In this document: piece by piece, positions 15,812 through 24,317 of the stretch
How the letters are laid out: every line of letters begins with the position of its first letter
Numbering within the stretch: position 1 is the first letter of the stretch
Source: SZUA-35 sp965530755
GTDB lineage: Bacteria > Actinomycetota > Acidimicrobiia > Acidimicrobiales > SZUA-35
Direction: 5' to 3'
Length of the DNA stretch: 64,000 nucleotides
Assembly (NCBI GenBank): GCA_965530755.1
Contig: CBESNA010000015.1
Coordinates: 22,244-86,243 of the forward strand
Made by a program: the position numbers and the translations under genes
Notes under the pieces: model-generated
Told to the model about the DNA's origin: nothing
Database searches by the model: none
Seen by the model: only the letters and a program-made list of their open reading frames with translations

Positions 15812-16981
15812 ATGCACTTGAGCCAACGCACGACGTCGATCCGTTCCTCACCGATCGCAGAAGCCAAGGCGTGGCTCACCCATCGCTCCGGTGACCGCCG
15901 CTTGCTCGATCTGTCCCAGGCAGCACCCAGCTACGCCACGGCTCCCGTCATCGCCGAACGGATCGCCGAGGTCGCTCGGAGCGCCGACGGCGGTTCTTAC
16001 GCTCCCCCACTCGGCCTTCCCGCGCTCACGAAGGCGTTCTCGGAGCGCTTGTCCACGAGCGACGGCGGGACCGTCCGCCCCGACCAGGTCCTGCCGACCG
16101 CCGGATGCAACCAGGCGTTCTGTGTGACGGTCTCGGCGATCGCAGAACCGGGCGACGAGGTGATCGTCCCGCTGCCCTACTACTTCAATCACGCGATGTG
16201 GCTGGAGGCGGAGGGGATCAACCCTCGGTACTTGTCGCCGGGCGATGATCTGGTTCCACAGCCAAGCGATGCGGCGTTGATGATCAACGAACGCACGAAG
16301 GCGATCTTGCTGGTCACGCCGGGCAACCCGACCGGGGTCACGATCCCGCCCGACATCATCGACCAATTCGCGGAGCTCGCCTCATCACGCGGCATCGCCC
16401 TGATCATCGACGAGACCTATCGCAACTTCCGTTCGACCGACCAACCCCCTCACGGCCAGTTCGCCCGACCCGACTGGGGTGACACCGTGGTCAGCCTGCA
16501 CTCCTTCTCGAAGGACCTCGCCATCCCCGGCTACCGGGTCGGAGCGATCGTTTCCGGGGTGCCCTTGCTCGAACAGGCCGCAAAGCTCCTCGACTGCGTG
16601 GCGATCTGCGCGCCCCGAATTGGGCAAGAGGCGGTCGTCACCGGATTGCTCGAGGCCGAAGGGTGGCGCCGGGAGCAGGCAGCGCGCATCGCCGCCAATC
16701 TCGAGGTGTTCCGCACTGTCATGGCGAACCGACCGGGCCGTTTCGAGCTCGTGGCATCTGGCGCCTTCTTCGGCTGGGTGCGTCATCCGTTCACCACTCT
16801 GTCGACCGACGAGGTCGCGAAGCATCTCGTGCTCGACCACGACGTCCTCACGATTCCTGGCACCGCGTTCATGCCGGACGACCAGCAGTGGCTCCGTTTC
16901 AGCTTCGCCAACCTGGACGCAGGCGACTTCGCCGAACTGCACGAGCGTCTGGATCAGTGCGGGCAGATGCTGAGGGCGTGA
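15812..16981 (+). CDS. class I/II pyridoxal-phosphate aminotransferase
   Basis: 389 residues. DLSQAAPSYATAP, YAPPLGLPALTKAF, PTAGCNQAF, VTPGNPTGVTIPP, ALIIDETYRNF, the PLP lysine in SLHSFSKDLAIPGYRVG and the late WLRFSFAN give the complete aspartate-aminotransferase fold. The substrate is not evident; neighbours suggest amino-acid metabolism. The ATG at 15812 is favoured because the conserved part begins soon after it, and the longer frame upstream reads as non-coding. It is convergent with rsmB, 12 nt between stops. Confidence 0.87.
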   Translation: MHLSQRTTSIRSSPIAEAKAWLTHRSGDRRLLDLSQAAPSYATAPVIAERIAEVARSADGGSYAPPLGLPALTKAFSERLSTSDGGTVRPDQVLPTAGCNQAFCVTVSAIAEPGDEVIVPLPYYFNHAMWLEAEGINPRYLSPGDDLVPQPSDAALMINERTKAILLVTPGNPTGVTIPPDIIDQFAELASSRGIALIIDETYRNFRSTDQPPHGQFARPDWGDTVVSLHSFSKDLAIPGYRVGAIVSGVPLLEQAAKLLDCVAICAPRIGQEAVVTGLLEAEGWRREQAARIAANLEVFRTVMANRPGRFELVASGAFFGWVRHPFTTLSTDEVAKHLVLDHDVLTIPGTAFMPDDQQWLRFSFANLDAGDFAELHERLDQCGQMLRA

Positions 16982-16993
16982 GTTTCCCGGATC

Positions 16994-18118
16994 TCAACCG
17001 GTGCGGATCAGATCGAACCACGACATGCCGTCGCTGGCCAGCGGTAGGAGGCGCCTGACGCCGGCAGGATCGACCTGCACGCCGGGATCGTCGGCGACCT
17101 CGCTCAGGACTCCGAACGACTCGACGTTGGTCAGTGTGCAGACGCTGTAGGTGAGTCGTCCGCCCGGCTTGAGCAGGTCGAGTCCGGCCCGTACGAGTTT
17201 CACCTGGAGTTCAGCCAGACGTTCAGGTGCTTGCTTGTCGATCCTCCATCGCGCGTCTGGTCGGCGCCGCAGACTGCCGAGACCGCTGCAAGGAGCGTCG
17301 ATGAGCACTCTGTCGACAGAGCCCGGTCGTACCGGCGGATGGAGGCCATCGGCCACCAGCGGTGTGACACGACTTCCCAGACGCTCGACATTGTCGGCGA
17401 TCAGACCGACCCGTCTGGGAGCCAGATCGGCGGCGAGGACAACCGCACCAGCGGCTGCCAAACCGGTGGCCTTGCCTCCCGGGGCTGCGCAGAGATCGAC
17501 CACGACTTCACCAGGTTGCACCGCCATCGCCTCGACAATGCGCTGCGACGCCATGTCCTGGACGTAGCCGTCAGCCCGGAACTCGGCCGAGGCCGCTTCG
17601 TTCATTGCCTCGAGCGCAACGGACGCGTCGTGGTCACCGAGATCAGATGCCAACCGGTCGACGATCCACCCGGGGTAGCTCAGCCGAGTGGCCTCGTCCG
17701 GCCAGATGACATCGGCATCGGCCACTCGCCGCAGCACTGCGTTCACGACCTTCTTGCCAGGACCCTTCACGGCTCCAACCGTCGCTGACACCGCGGCATG
17801 GTGCGGAGTGTCGAGATAGTGGAGCTGGTAGGCGCCGATGCGGAGTGCGGCCCGGACCTGAGGTTCGACCTTCGAGAGCACGAACCGGTTGACCAGATGG
17901 TCGCATGCCCGCATCATCCTCGTCGTCCCGTAGACGAGCTCGGTGACGAACGCACGATCGCGTTCGGAGAGATCGCTTCGATCCAGAATCGACGGGAGTA
18001 GGAGGTTTGCGTAGGCGTTGTCACGATCGATGCGCACCATCGCCTCGATCGCCACTCTCCGCGAGCGAATGCCAGGATCATTCGCCAAGGTGGACACCAG
18101 ACTCGATACGGCTGCCAT
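16994..18118 (-). CDS. rsmB: 16S rRNA m5C967 methyltransferase
   Basis: 374 residues. The N-terminal NusB-like RNA-binding domain (RDRAFVTELVYGTTRMMRAC, AALRIGAYQLHYLD) is followed by the SAM domain: VVDLCAAPGGKATGLAAAG, LAADLAPRRVGL, and the two catalytic cysteines in DAPCSGLGSLRRRPD and TYSVCTLTNVES. The family methylates cytosine 967 of 16S rRNA. The ATG at 18118 lies inside the end of fmt (41-nt overlap); a slightly later start is possible. Order def-fmt-rsmB is classic. Confidence 0.93.
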   Translation of the reverse strand: MAAVSSLVSTLANDPGIRSRRVAIEAMVRIDRDNAYANLLLPSILDRSDLSERDRAFVTELVYGTTRMMRACDHLVNRFVLSKVEPQVRAALRIGAYQLHYLDTPHHAAVSATVGAVKGPGKKVVNAVLRRVADADVIWPDEATRLSYPGWIVDRLASDLGDHDASVALEAMNEAASAEFRADGYVQDMASQRIVEAMAVQPGEVVVDLCAAPGGKATGLAAAGAVVLAADLAPRRVGLIADNVERLGSRVTPLVADGLHPPVRPGSVDRVLIDAPCSGLGSLRRRPDARWRIDKQAPERLAELQVKLVRAGLDLLKPGGRLTYSVCTLTNVESFGVLSEVADDPGVQVDPAGVRRLLPLASDGMSWFDLIRTG

Positions 18119-18959
18119 TGGCCCAGTCGCGGGCCGACATCCGGGCCCGACCTTCGGGCTGCACGGTCACGAGCCGCAACGCGCCTTGCCCGCAGCCGAC
18201 GACGGCCTCGTGCTTGTCGATCGCGAGTTCACCTGGATCCAGGTCGTGACGGTCCGCGACCACCTCGGCTTCCCAGATCCGGAGTCGCGCTCCCCCGATC
18301 GTGGTCCACGCACGACCGAGTCGGATCACTCGATCGACGATCTCGGCTGGATCGGCGAGATCAAGATGAAGCTCTTCCGGTTTGATCTTCTTGGCGTAGG
18401 TCACCTCACCGACCTGAGGCTCCGGATCCCCCAAACCCTCGGTCAACGCGTCGACGAGAAGCTCAGAGCCGATCCTGACGAGGTCGCCTCGGAGCGATTC
18501 CAGCGTGTCGGTGTTGCTGATCGAACGCTCCACACGGCGATGGACACCACCGGTGTCGAGGCCTTCTTCGAGGGCCATCAGGCAGACTCCCGTGGTGGCA
18601 TCACCCTCGAGCAGCGCACGTTCGACTGGAGCCGCACCTCGCCAACGCGGGAGCAACGAGAAGTGGAGGTTGACCATCGACACGTGGTCGAGGATGTGCG
18701 GCCTCACGATTTGGCCGAATGCGACCACCACGGCGAGATCGACATCGACATCGAGGAGGTCGTCGATCCGATCAGTCACGGTCAAGTCGAGGTCGAGGGC
18801 CGCTGCCTTGACCGGCGAAGCGTGCAGCGAGGAACCTCGACCACGGCGCTTGTCCGGACCGCTGACAACGAGAGGGATGTCGAACCCTGCCTCCACCAGC
18901 GCCTCGAGCGGCGGGACAGCCACTGCGGGCGTTCCGAGATAGGCGATGCGTTCGATCAA
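18078..18959 (-). CDS. fmt: methionyl-tRNA formyltransferase
   Basis: Formylates initiator Met-tRNA. RIAYLGTPAVAVPPLEALVE at the start, VVVAFGQIV, NLHFSLLPRWRGAAPVERAL (with the catalytic region) and the C-terminal OB-fold TYAKKIKPEELHLDLADPA are present. The start is uncertain: TTG 18959 (293 residues, 14 nt after the def stop) gives the usual N-terminus, while GTG 19016 would overlap def by 44 nt and add atypical residues. Neither has a good Shine-Dalgarno. Confidence 0.9.
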   Translation of the reverse strand: MIERIAYLGTPAVAVPPLEALVEAGFDIPLVVSGPDKRRGRGSSLHASPVKAAALDLDLTVTDRIDDLLDVDVDLAVVVAFGQIVRPHILDHVSMVNLHFSLLPRWRGAAPVERALLEGDATTGVCLMALEEGLDTGGVHRRVERSISNTDTLESLRGDLVRIGSELLVDALTEGLGDPEPQVGEVTYAKKIKPEELHLDLADPAEIVDRVIRLGRAWTTIGGARLRIWEAEVVADRHDLDPGELAIDKHEAVVGCGQGALRLVTVQPEGRARMSARDWANGSRIESGVHLGE

Positions 18960-18972
18960 GAGTGTGGCGTCG

Positions 18973-19554
18973 TCATGGCAGAACGAGTCCGCCGCTCGAC
19001 GGTCGGGGGGCTTCACCGAGATCGCTGAGATCGTCGTCGAGCTTCGGAGCTTTCATCGAGCCCGTGTCGAGAAGTCGCTCACGCAAGGTCTTCATGGCCT
19101 TCTTTCGCAACTTCTCGTCCAGGTGGTCGACCAGAAGGACACCGTCGAGATGGTCCATCTCGTGCTGAAAGAGTCGGCTGAGCAGCTCGTCTGCCTCGAG
19201 CGACACCTCATTGCCCTGGAGGTCGTACCCGGTGAGGTGGATCTCCTTTGGCCGCAGGATCTCCCACGACAGCCCCGGCACCGACAGACAGCCCTCCTCG
19301 TAATACCACTCGCCCCGCGCCTCGCTGATCACCGGATTGACGAGAGTTTGCGGACCGTCGCCGACGTCGTACACGAACAGGCGCTTCTGGACGCCGATCT
19401 GCGGTGCTGCGAGACCGATGCCGGGCTCTGCGTACATGGTTTCGAGCATGTCGTCGGCGAGTCGAACGAGCTTGCCGTCGATGTCGGACACCGCGGACGC
19501 GACCTGGCGCAGCACGGGATCGCCGATCACTCTGACGTCGTAGGGGGCGGACAT
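18973..19554 (-). CDS. def: peptide deformylase
   Basis: 193 residues with all three motifs: GIGLAAPQIGV, EEGCLSVPG (metal Cys) and HEMDHLDGVLLVD (HExxH metal ligands and catalytic Glu). Removes the formyl group from new proteins. The C-terminal tail (APKLDDDLSDLGEAPRPSS) is longer than the core. The ATG at 19554 has TAGCCT ending 8 nt upstream and heads the def-fmt-rsmB group. Confidence 0.95.
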   Translation of the reverse strand: MSAPYDVRVIGDPVLRQVASAVSDIDGKLVRLADDMLETMYAEPGIGLAAPQIGVQKRLFVYDVGDGPQTLVNPVISEARGEWYYEEGCLSVPGLSWEILRPKEIHLTGYDLQGNEVSLEADELLSRLFQHEMDHLDGVLLVDHLDEKLRKKAMKTLRERLLDTGSMKAPKLDDDLSDLGEAPRPSSGGLVLP

Positions 19555-19562
19555 GCCGGTCA

Positions 19563-19572
19563 AGGCTACCGT
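19563..19572. promoter_or_regulatory. overlapping divergent -10 elements, def and rsmC-like gene
   Basis: TAGCCT (19568-19563, minus, 8 nt before the def ATG) and TACCGT (19567-19572, plus, 9 nt before the rsmC-like GTG) share the same TA step. RNA polymerase probably cannot occupy both at once, so the two transcripts may compete. Confidence 0.4.
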
Positions 19573-19581
19573 TCGACTCCC

Positions 19582-20169
19582 GTGACTCAGTATTTCGACT
19601 CCGATCCGACTGTCAGTTCGGCCGAACGTGTGGTGGACCTCGTGCTGCCCGATTTCCAGACCCGACTCGTCACCGATCGCGGTGTGTTCAGCGCCGAACA
19701 CGTCGACACGGGATCGAAACTCCTGTTGCTCGACGGTCCAGAACCAGTGCCCGGCGACCGGACGCTGGTCGACCTCGGCTGCGGGTACGGACCGATCGCC
19801 TATGCGCTGGGCACCCGCAACCCAGACGCGAAGATCTACGCCGTCGACGTCAACGAGCGGGCTCGCGACCTCTGCCGGCGCAACACCGAGGCCTTGGGCA
19901 ACGTCATCGTCGCTGCTCCAGACGAGGTCCCCCTCGATCTGGAGGTTGATCGCGTGTGGTCGAATCCGCCGATCCGGGTCGGCAAGTCCTTGCTCCACGA
20001 ACTGCTGCAGCGCTGGCTGGGCCAGCTCTCCGCAACGGGCTCGGCCCATCTAGTGGTGCAGAAGCACCTCGGCGCCGACAGCCTGCACCGTTGGCTCGAA
20101 CAAGAAGGCTGGGCCGTCGAGCGCCGCCTGTCGAAGAAGGCCTTCCGACTCCTGGACGTGAAACGATGA
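19582..20169 (+). CDS. RsmC-like class I SAM methyltransferase
   Basis: 195 residues. TLVDLGCGYGPIAYALG is motif I, YAVDVNERARDLCRRN binds SAM, and VWSNPPIRVGK is the NPPY-type active-site motif of rRNA guanine-N2 methyltransferases. It matches the single-domain MTS proteins related to RsmC. The GTG at 19582 lacks a Shine-Dalgarno and follows TACCGT by 9 nt. The stop overlaps the next gene's ATG (ATGA). Confidence 0.85.
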   Translation: MTQYFDSDPTVSSAERVVDLVLPDFQTRLVTDRGVFSAEHVDTGSKLLLLDGPEPVPGDRTLVDLGCGYGPIAYALGTRNPDAKIYAVDVNERARDLCRRNTEALGNVIVAAPDEVPLDLEVDRVWSNPPIRVGKSLLHELLQRWLGQLSATGSAHLVVQKHLGADSLHRWLEQEGWAVERRLSKKAFRLLDVKR

Positions 20170-20687
20170 GCCTGACGCCGACCGAACTCAAACGGCTGCA
20201 CCGAACCTGGCGACGCAACACCGAGCTCCGCATCGGTTTGATCCTCGACGGCGTGCAGAGCCCCTATAACGTGGGGTCGCTGTATCGCTCCGCTGCGGCG
20301 TATCGGGCCGAGGACATGTGGCTGGTTCCACCAACGCCCGATCCGTCGCACAGCAAGGTGGCGAAGACGGCGCTCGGATGCGAACGCCTGGTGTCGTGGA
20401 AGGTCGCAGCCAGTGGCGTCGAGGCGGTCGACGCAGCGAAGGCGGCCGGGTACCTGACGGTGGCGATCGAGTTGACAGGTGATGCGACGCCGCTGTTCGA
20501 GGTCGATCTCGGGCCTGCGGTGTGCCTCGTTCTGGGCCACGAGGACCGTGGCGTGCACAAGCAGACCCTCGCGGCAGTCGATCGGGTGGCCTTCCTGCCG
20601 CAGCTGGGCAAAGTCGGCTCGCTCAACGTGGCTCAGGCCGGCACCGTCGCACTCTACGAGACAGCCAGACAGCGCTGGATGTCCTGA
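20166..20687 (+). CDS. TrmH/SpoU-type RNA methyltransferase, catalytic domain only
   Basis: 173 residues: RIGLILDGVQSPYNVGSLYR, CLVLGHEDRGV and GSLNVAQAGTVALYE are the three SPOUT motifs. There is no N-terminal RNA-binding domain, so it is similar in size to TrmL/TrmH-type tRNA ribose methyltransferases. It is translationally coupled to the preceding methyltransferase gene (ATGA). The RNA target is unknown. Confidence 0.85.
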   Translation: MSLTPTELKRLHRTWRRNTELRIGLILDGVQSPYNVGSLYRSAAAYRAEDMWLVPPTPDPSHSKVAKTALGCERLVSWKVAASGVEAVDAAKAAGYLTVAIELTGDATPLFEVDLGPAVCLVLGHEDRGVHKQTLAAVDRVAFLPQLGKVGSLNVAQAGTVALYETARQRWMS

Positions 20688-20692
20688 CCTCA

Positions 20693-20724
20693 CGATTGAG
20701 GTCGGAGCTTCACATTCACAACTC
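20693..20724. repeat. left arm of 32-bp inverted repeat around the SnoaL-like gene
   Basis: This 32-bp segment is the reverse complement of 21202-21233 with a single mismatch (25 bp continuous at 20700-20724). It begins 5 nt after the TrmH-type stop codon. See the right arm and the findings. Confidence 0.9.
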
Positions 20725-20783
20725 GGTCGGATGGCTGCACCCACAACTCGACCGGACGACCGTGCCACGGGTGACGCAGCGCC

Positions 20784-21164
20784 TCAGGTGATGGAAGTTT
20801 CGTGGGCGTGGAGCCAGCGTAGGCCGTTCGGTCCTTGGGAATCGGCGACGAACACAACGGTGGTCCGACGATCGTTGCGCCGGTCACGGAGATGGTGGGT
20901 CTCTGTGTAGCCGGCGACGATCACCTCGTCGCCGGCGTGGATCAGACGATGGTCCGATGTCTCGATCACGAGTGACTCAGCGTGGCCGTGCCCAGCAACG
21001 ACGGTGGCGATGACCTCCTGTCGACTCGACGTCGCCCCGCTCGGGTCGGTCATCGTGAACCCAGAGGCCAGCGCGACCTCCATGCGATCGGTCGACGACT
21101 CGAGAGCGAGGAAGTACGCCTCGAACCATGCGTGGAGCTCGTCGATCTCGGCGATCCAGTCCAT
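20784..21164 (-). CDS. SnoaL/DUF4440-like protein of unknown function
   Basis: 126 residues from ATG 21164 (MDWIAEIDELHAWFEAYFLA). The pattern of an N-terminal helical pair, then SGFTMTDPSG, EVIVAGYTETHHL and a strand-rich C-terminus (TTVVFVADS, LRWLHAHET) resembles the NTF2/SnoaL alpha-beta cone. No catalytic residues can be assigned. It is alone between two inverted-repeat arms, with unrelated conserved genes on both sides, and may be a recent insertion. An upstream in-frame start at 21230 would translate part of the right repeat arm and is less likely. Confidence 0.6.
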   Translation of the reverse strand: MDWIAEIDELHAWFEAYFLALESSTDRMEVALASGFTMTDPSGATSSRQEVIATVVAGHGHAESLVIETSDHRLIHAGDEVIVAGYTETHHLRDRRNDRRTTVVFVADSQGPNGLRWLHAHETSIT

Positions 21165-21201
21165 CGTTCGAACGTAGTCGACGGTCGTGGCTTCGATTGC
21201 T

Positions 21202-21233
21202 GAGTTGTGAATGTGAAGCTCCGACCCCAATCG
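21202..21233. repeat. right arm of 32-bp inverted repeat
   Basis: Inverted copy of 20693-20724. It merges at its outer end with a tandem ACCCCAATCGG (21224-21234 and 21235-21245), directly before the priA stop codon at 21252. Confidence 0.9.
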
Positions 21234-21245
21234 GACCCCAATCGG
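21224..21245. repeat. tandem 11-bp repeat
   Basis: ACCCCAATCGG occurs twice without spacer. A near copy, ACCCCAACCGG, occurs on the minus strand in the rel-hisS gap (about 55661-55671), so this may be part of a dispersed extragenic repeat. Confidence 0.8.
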
Positions 21246-21251
21246 GAGGGG

Positions 21252-22997
21252 TCAGGCGCGGGGAGGGTCGACGGCCACCCGTAGTCGTCCCTTTGGACGC
21301 TTCGCCTCGGCGAGCAGATCAGCCAACGCCGCCGGCGTGTCCGCCCGCACGAGATACCGCCCGTCGAGGCGAGGACCGAGCACGTCCACGTCCAGCCGTT
21401 CGAGCAGAGGCTCGATGAATGCTTCCGCCGGCGGCCCCGAGATCTCGGCCATGGCTCGGAACGGCGGCCAGCCGGCCGCCTCCCGCACCGCTCGCTCCTC
21501 GTCGGCGAATCCTGCGGGATTCGACTGCACGGCCGCCACCACCACTCGATGCTCGGGAGTGCGCGTCTGCAGCAACAGCTGGCCGTCGGCCCCGACCAAA
21601 CGGGCCGCATGCGCAATCAGCCCCATGGCCTGTTCGCCCGCTCGATAACGTGGAGCATGCAGTTCCTGATCGAGATCGAGGAACACGACCACGTCGGCTG
21701 CTCCCGCACGGTGCAGGGCCGCCTCGGTCCCCACGACGACGCGGCGACGTTCGCCGTCTGGATCAGCGCTCAGATCCCCCACCGGTTCGCCTGCCAGTGC
21801 CGCAAGCTCCTCGGCGGCACGGGTTACACCCAGCCGCAGACGCTTCAGCTTCGTACCCCCACACGCAGCGCACACGAGGGGGCGCTCCTCACCTGTGGTT
21901 TGGCTGCGCAGCACGCCGTCCATCTCCGACATGAGGTGCGCTCCGTCCTCGGTCCGCACGAGCTCCCCACACGTCGCGCAGGCCAGCATCTTGGCCCGCC
22001 CCTTCCGGTTGAGCACACACACGACCCGCAGGTCAGAGCGGACGAGTGTGATCAGTTGAGGGCTGAACAGTCCGGCTCGCAACGGATCCTCACGACGCCG
22101 GTCGGCGACACGCACGACCGGCCATCCTCGACGCTCCTCGGCCCGCGACGGTTCGAGCACCCGGTCGCTGGCGACGAGGCCGGACACAGACGGAACCGGC
22201 GACAGCAGCACACATGGAACCCCGGCTCGCCGAGCCCGCTCGATCGCGACGTCACGAGCGTTCCATGTCGGATTGCGTTCCTCCTGCAGGCTCTCTTCGT
22301 GTTCATCGAGCACCAGCACCGCGGACAACGAACGCACCCGGGCCCACACACCTGATCGGGCGCCGATCACCGAGCCGGCGGCCGAGGCTTGCCCGAAATC
22401 CCGACCGGCGAGGTACACGCGGGCGCCCGCCGCCCGGAGTCTGGCACCGTGATGACGGGCGTCGCCAACGGTGGGCGTGACAATCACGGCATCGCCGGTT
22501 CGGGCGGCCGCCAACACGTACGGGCCGAGGTCCTCTGCCGGCGGCGTTCGCACCAAGGTCACACCTGATCCGGCAAACGCGTCTGCCGCTCGTTGGTGGA
22601 CCTCCGACAGCTCGGGATCAGGACCGTCCGGCGAGCGAGAGAGCCGCTCGACCATTCGATCAGGTGAGGCGGAGGTCAGCACCGACGCCAAGCGGCCGCT
22701 CCACCGATGGGCGGCCCACCGGGCGAGATCGACGAGGTCGGCGGACGGTCCGACCGACGACACCTTGCTCAAGGGTCGCAGAACGATTCCGCTCGGCGCC
22801 TCGACGTCGACGGCCACCACCCAGCCGGCGACTCGCCGACCATTGAGCTCGACGCGAACCAACGATCCGACCTCGACACGATCGGACCACTTCGCGGGAA
22901 CGGAGTAGTCGAACTCCTTGTTGATGCCGGAGACGTCGGGGACGACTCGGACGACCCTGGTGCCCGGAACGAACCCCGCGGACCCTTGACCGGTCAT
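21252..22997 (-). CDS. priA: PriA-like primosomal protein N', ATP site degenerate
   Basis: 581 residues. The N-terminal 3'-binding and winged-helix parts (RVVRVVPDVSGINKEFDYSV, VGSLVRVELNGRRVAGWVV) and the zinc-binding CATCGE... and CAACGG pairs are recognisable. The helicase core has lost Walker A (AARTGDAVIVTPTVGDAR instead of GxTGSGKT), and the DEAH box reads LDEHEES. This is typical of actinobacterial PriA proteins, which are thought not to be active helicases but may still help replication restart. The ATG at 22997 is chosen because the domain starts there. It is downstream of metK on the same strand with a 28-nt gap. Confidence 0.87.
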   Translation of the reverse strand: MTGQGSAGFVPGTRVVRVVPDVSGINKEFDYSVPAKWSDRVEVGSLVRVELNGRRVAGWVVAVDVEAPSGIVLRPLSKVSSVGPSADLVDLARWAAHRWSGRLASVLTSASPDRMVERLSRSPDGPDPELSEVHQRAADAFAGSGVTLVRTPPAEDLGPYVLAAARTGDAVIVTPTVGDARHHGARLRAAGARVYLAGRDFGQASAAGSVIGARSGVWARVRSLSAVLVLDEHEESLQEERNPTWNARDVAIERARRAGVPCVLLSPVPSVSGLVASDRVLEPSRAEERRGWPVVRVADRRREDPLRAGLFSPQLITLVRSDLRVVCVLNRKGRAKMLACATCGELVRTEDGAHLMSEMDGVLRSQTTGEERPLVCAACGGTKLKRLRLGVTRAAEELAALAGEPVGDLSADPDGERRRVVVGTEAALHRAGAADVVVFLDLDQELHAPRYRAGEQAMGLIAHAARLVGADGQLLLQTRTPEHRVVVAAVQSNPAGFADEERAVREAAGWPPFRAMAEISGPPAEAFIEPLLERLDVDVLGPRLDGRYLVRADTPAALADLLAEAKRPKGRLRVAVDPPRA

Positions 22998-23025
22998 CGT
23001 CGATGGCCTCCCCGCGCTGGGCTGG

Positions 23026-24231
23026 TCAGGACAAGCCGAGTGCGGATTGGAGTGCACCGACCCGATTGGTGCGCTCCCATGTGAAGGCGTCGTCGCTGCC
23101 CGGGCGACCGAAGTGGCCGTAGGCAGCAGTCTTGGAGTACATCGGACGAAGCAGGTCGAGATCCCGCAGGATGGCAGCCGGGCGGAGGTCGAAGACTTCG
23201 CTGACGGCATCCGAGATCGCCGCTGGATCGACCGTCTCTGTCCCGAAGGTCTCAACCATCACCGACATCGGATGAGCAACACCGATGGCGTAGGCGACCT
23301 GCACCTCGCACCGTTCAGCTGCACCGGAGGCAACCACGTTCTTTGCCACCCAGCGAGTTGCGTAGGCGGCACTGCGGTCGACCTTCGACGGATCCTTGCC
23401 CGAGAATGCGCCACCGCCATGACGGGCGGAGCCGCCGTAGGTGTCGACGATGATCTTTCGTCCGGTCAGACCGGCATCGCCAACCGGGCCGCCGATCACG
23501 AAACGGCCGGTCGGGTTCACGAAGATCTCGTAGTCGTCGCCCCTGAACTGTTCGGGGATGACCGGCCGGATGACGTGTTCGATGAGGTCGGGACGAATCA
23601 TCGAATCGCGATCGATACCGTCGTCGTGCTGGGTCGACACGAGCACGGTGCGGAGACGCACCGGCTTCCCGTTCTCGTAGTCGAACGTGACCTGGGTCTT
23701 ACCGTCGGGCCGCAGGTACGGAATCGTGCCCGCCCGCCTGACCTCGGCCAAACGCTCAGCGAGGCGGTGGGCAACGTGAATCGGGAGCGGCATGAGCTCC
23801 TCGGTCTCGTTGCAGGCGTACCCGAACATCATGCCCTGGTCACCGGCACCCTGATCGTCGATCGCGTCGCCGGTCGAACCCGTCGATCGCACCTCTTCGG
23901 ACTTGTCGACGCCCTGGGCGATGTCGGCCGACTGTTCGTCGATGGCCACCATGACCCCGCAGGTGTTGCCGTCGAAGCCATAACTCTCGCGGTCGTACCC
24001 GATCCGGTTGATCGTGCGCCGCACGACCGACGGGATGTCGACATAGCTGTCGGTGGTGATCTCACCGGCGATGAAAGCGAGGCCGGTCGTGACGAGCGTC
24101 TCACACGCGACACGGCTGCTCGGATCCTGCTCCAACAGCGCATCGAGGATGCTGTCGGAGATCTGATCTGCGATCTTGTCCGGGTGACCCTCGGTGACGG
24201 ACTCGGAGGTGAACGTGAAGTTGTTTGACAC
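23026..24231 (-). CDS. metK: S-adenosylmethionine synthetase
   Basis: 401 residues, normal length. SVTEGHPDKIADQISDSILD (metal and ATP site), GAGDQGMMFGYA (methionine/ATP loop) and GGGAFSGKDPSKVDRSAAY (P-loop-like) are intact. Makes SAM from methionine and ATP, the donor for the several methyltransferases in this window. GTG start at 24231 with AAGGCGAG upstream. TAGATT at 24290-24285 could be its -10, giving a leader of about 47 nt, too short for a SAM riboswitch. Confidence 0.96.
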   Translation of the reverse strand: MSNNFTFTSESVTEGHPDKIADQISDSILDALLEQDPSSRVACETLVTTGLAFIAGEITTDSYVDIPSVVRRTINRIGYDRESYGFDGNTCGVMVAIDEQSADIAQGVDKSEEVRSTGSTGDAIDDQGAGDQGMMFGYACNETEELMPLPIHVAHRLAERLAEVRRAGTIPYLRPDGKTQVTFDYENGKPVRLRTVLVSTQHDDGIDRDSMIRPDLIEHVIRPVIPEQFRGDDYEIFVNPTGRFVIGGPVGDAGLTGRKIIVDTYGGSARHGGGAFSGKDPSKVDRSAAYATRWVAKNVVASGAAERCEVQVAYAIGVAHPMSVMVETFGTETVDPAAISDAVSEVFDLRPAAILRDLDLLRPMYSKTAAYGHFGRPGSDDAFTWERTNRVGALQSALGLS

Positions 24232-24284
24232 AGGATCTCGCCTTTTGTTGTGAACACGTGCTGATTGGTGAGCTCAGAGAGTGG

Positions 24285-24290
24285 AATCTA
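24285..24290 (-). promoter_or_regulatory. possible -10 element of metK
   Basis: TAGATT on the minus strand, about 54 nt before the metK GTG. No convincing -35 box is visible. Confidence 0.3.
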
Positions 24291-24317
24291 GCGAACTTCG
24301 AGCGCGGGTCCGTCCGG

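Noticed and set aside
24232..24317. SAM riboswitch before metK
   Set aside because: The gap is too short, and the only likely -10 leaves about 47 nt of leader with no SAM-I or SAM-II like features.
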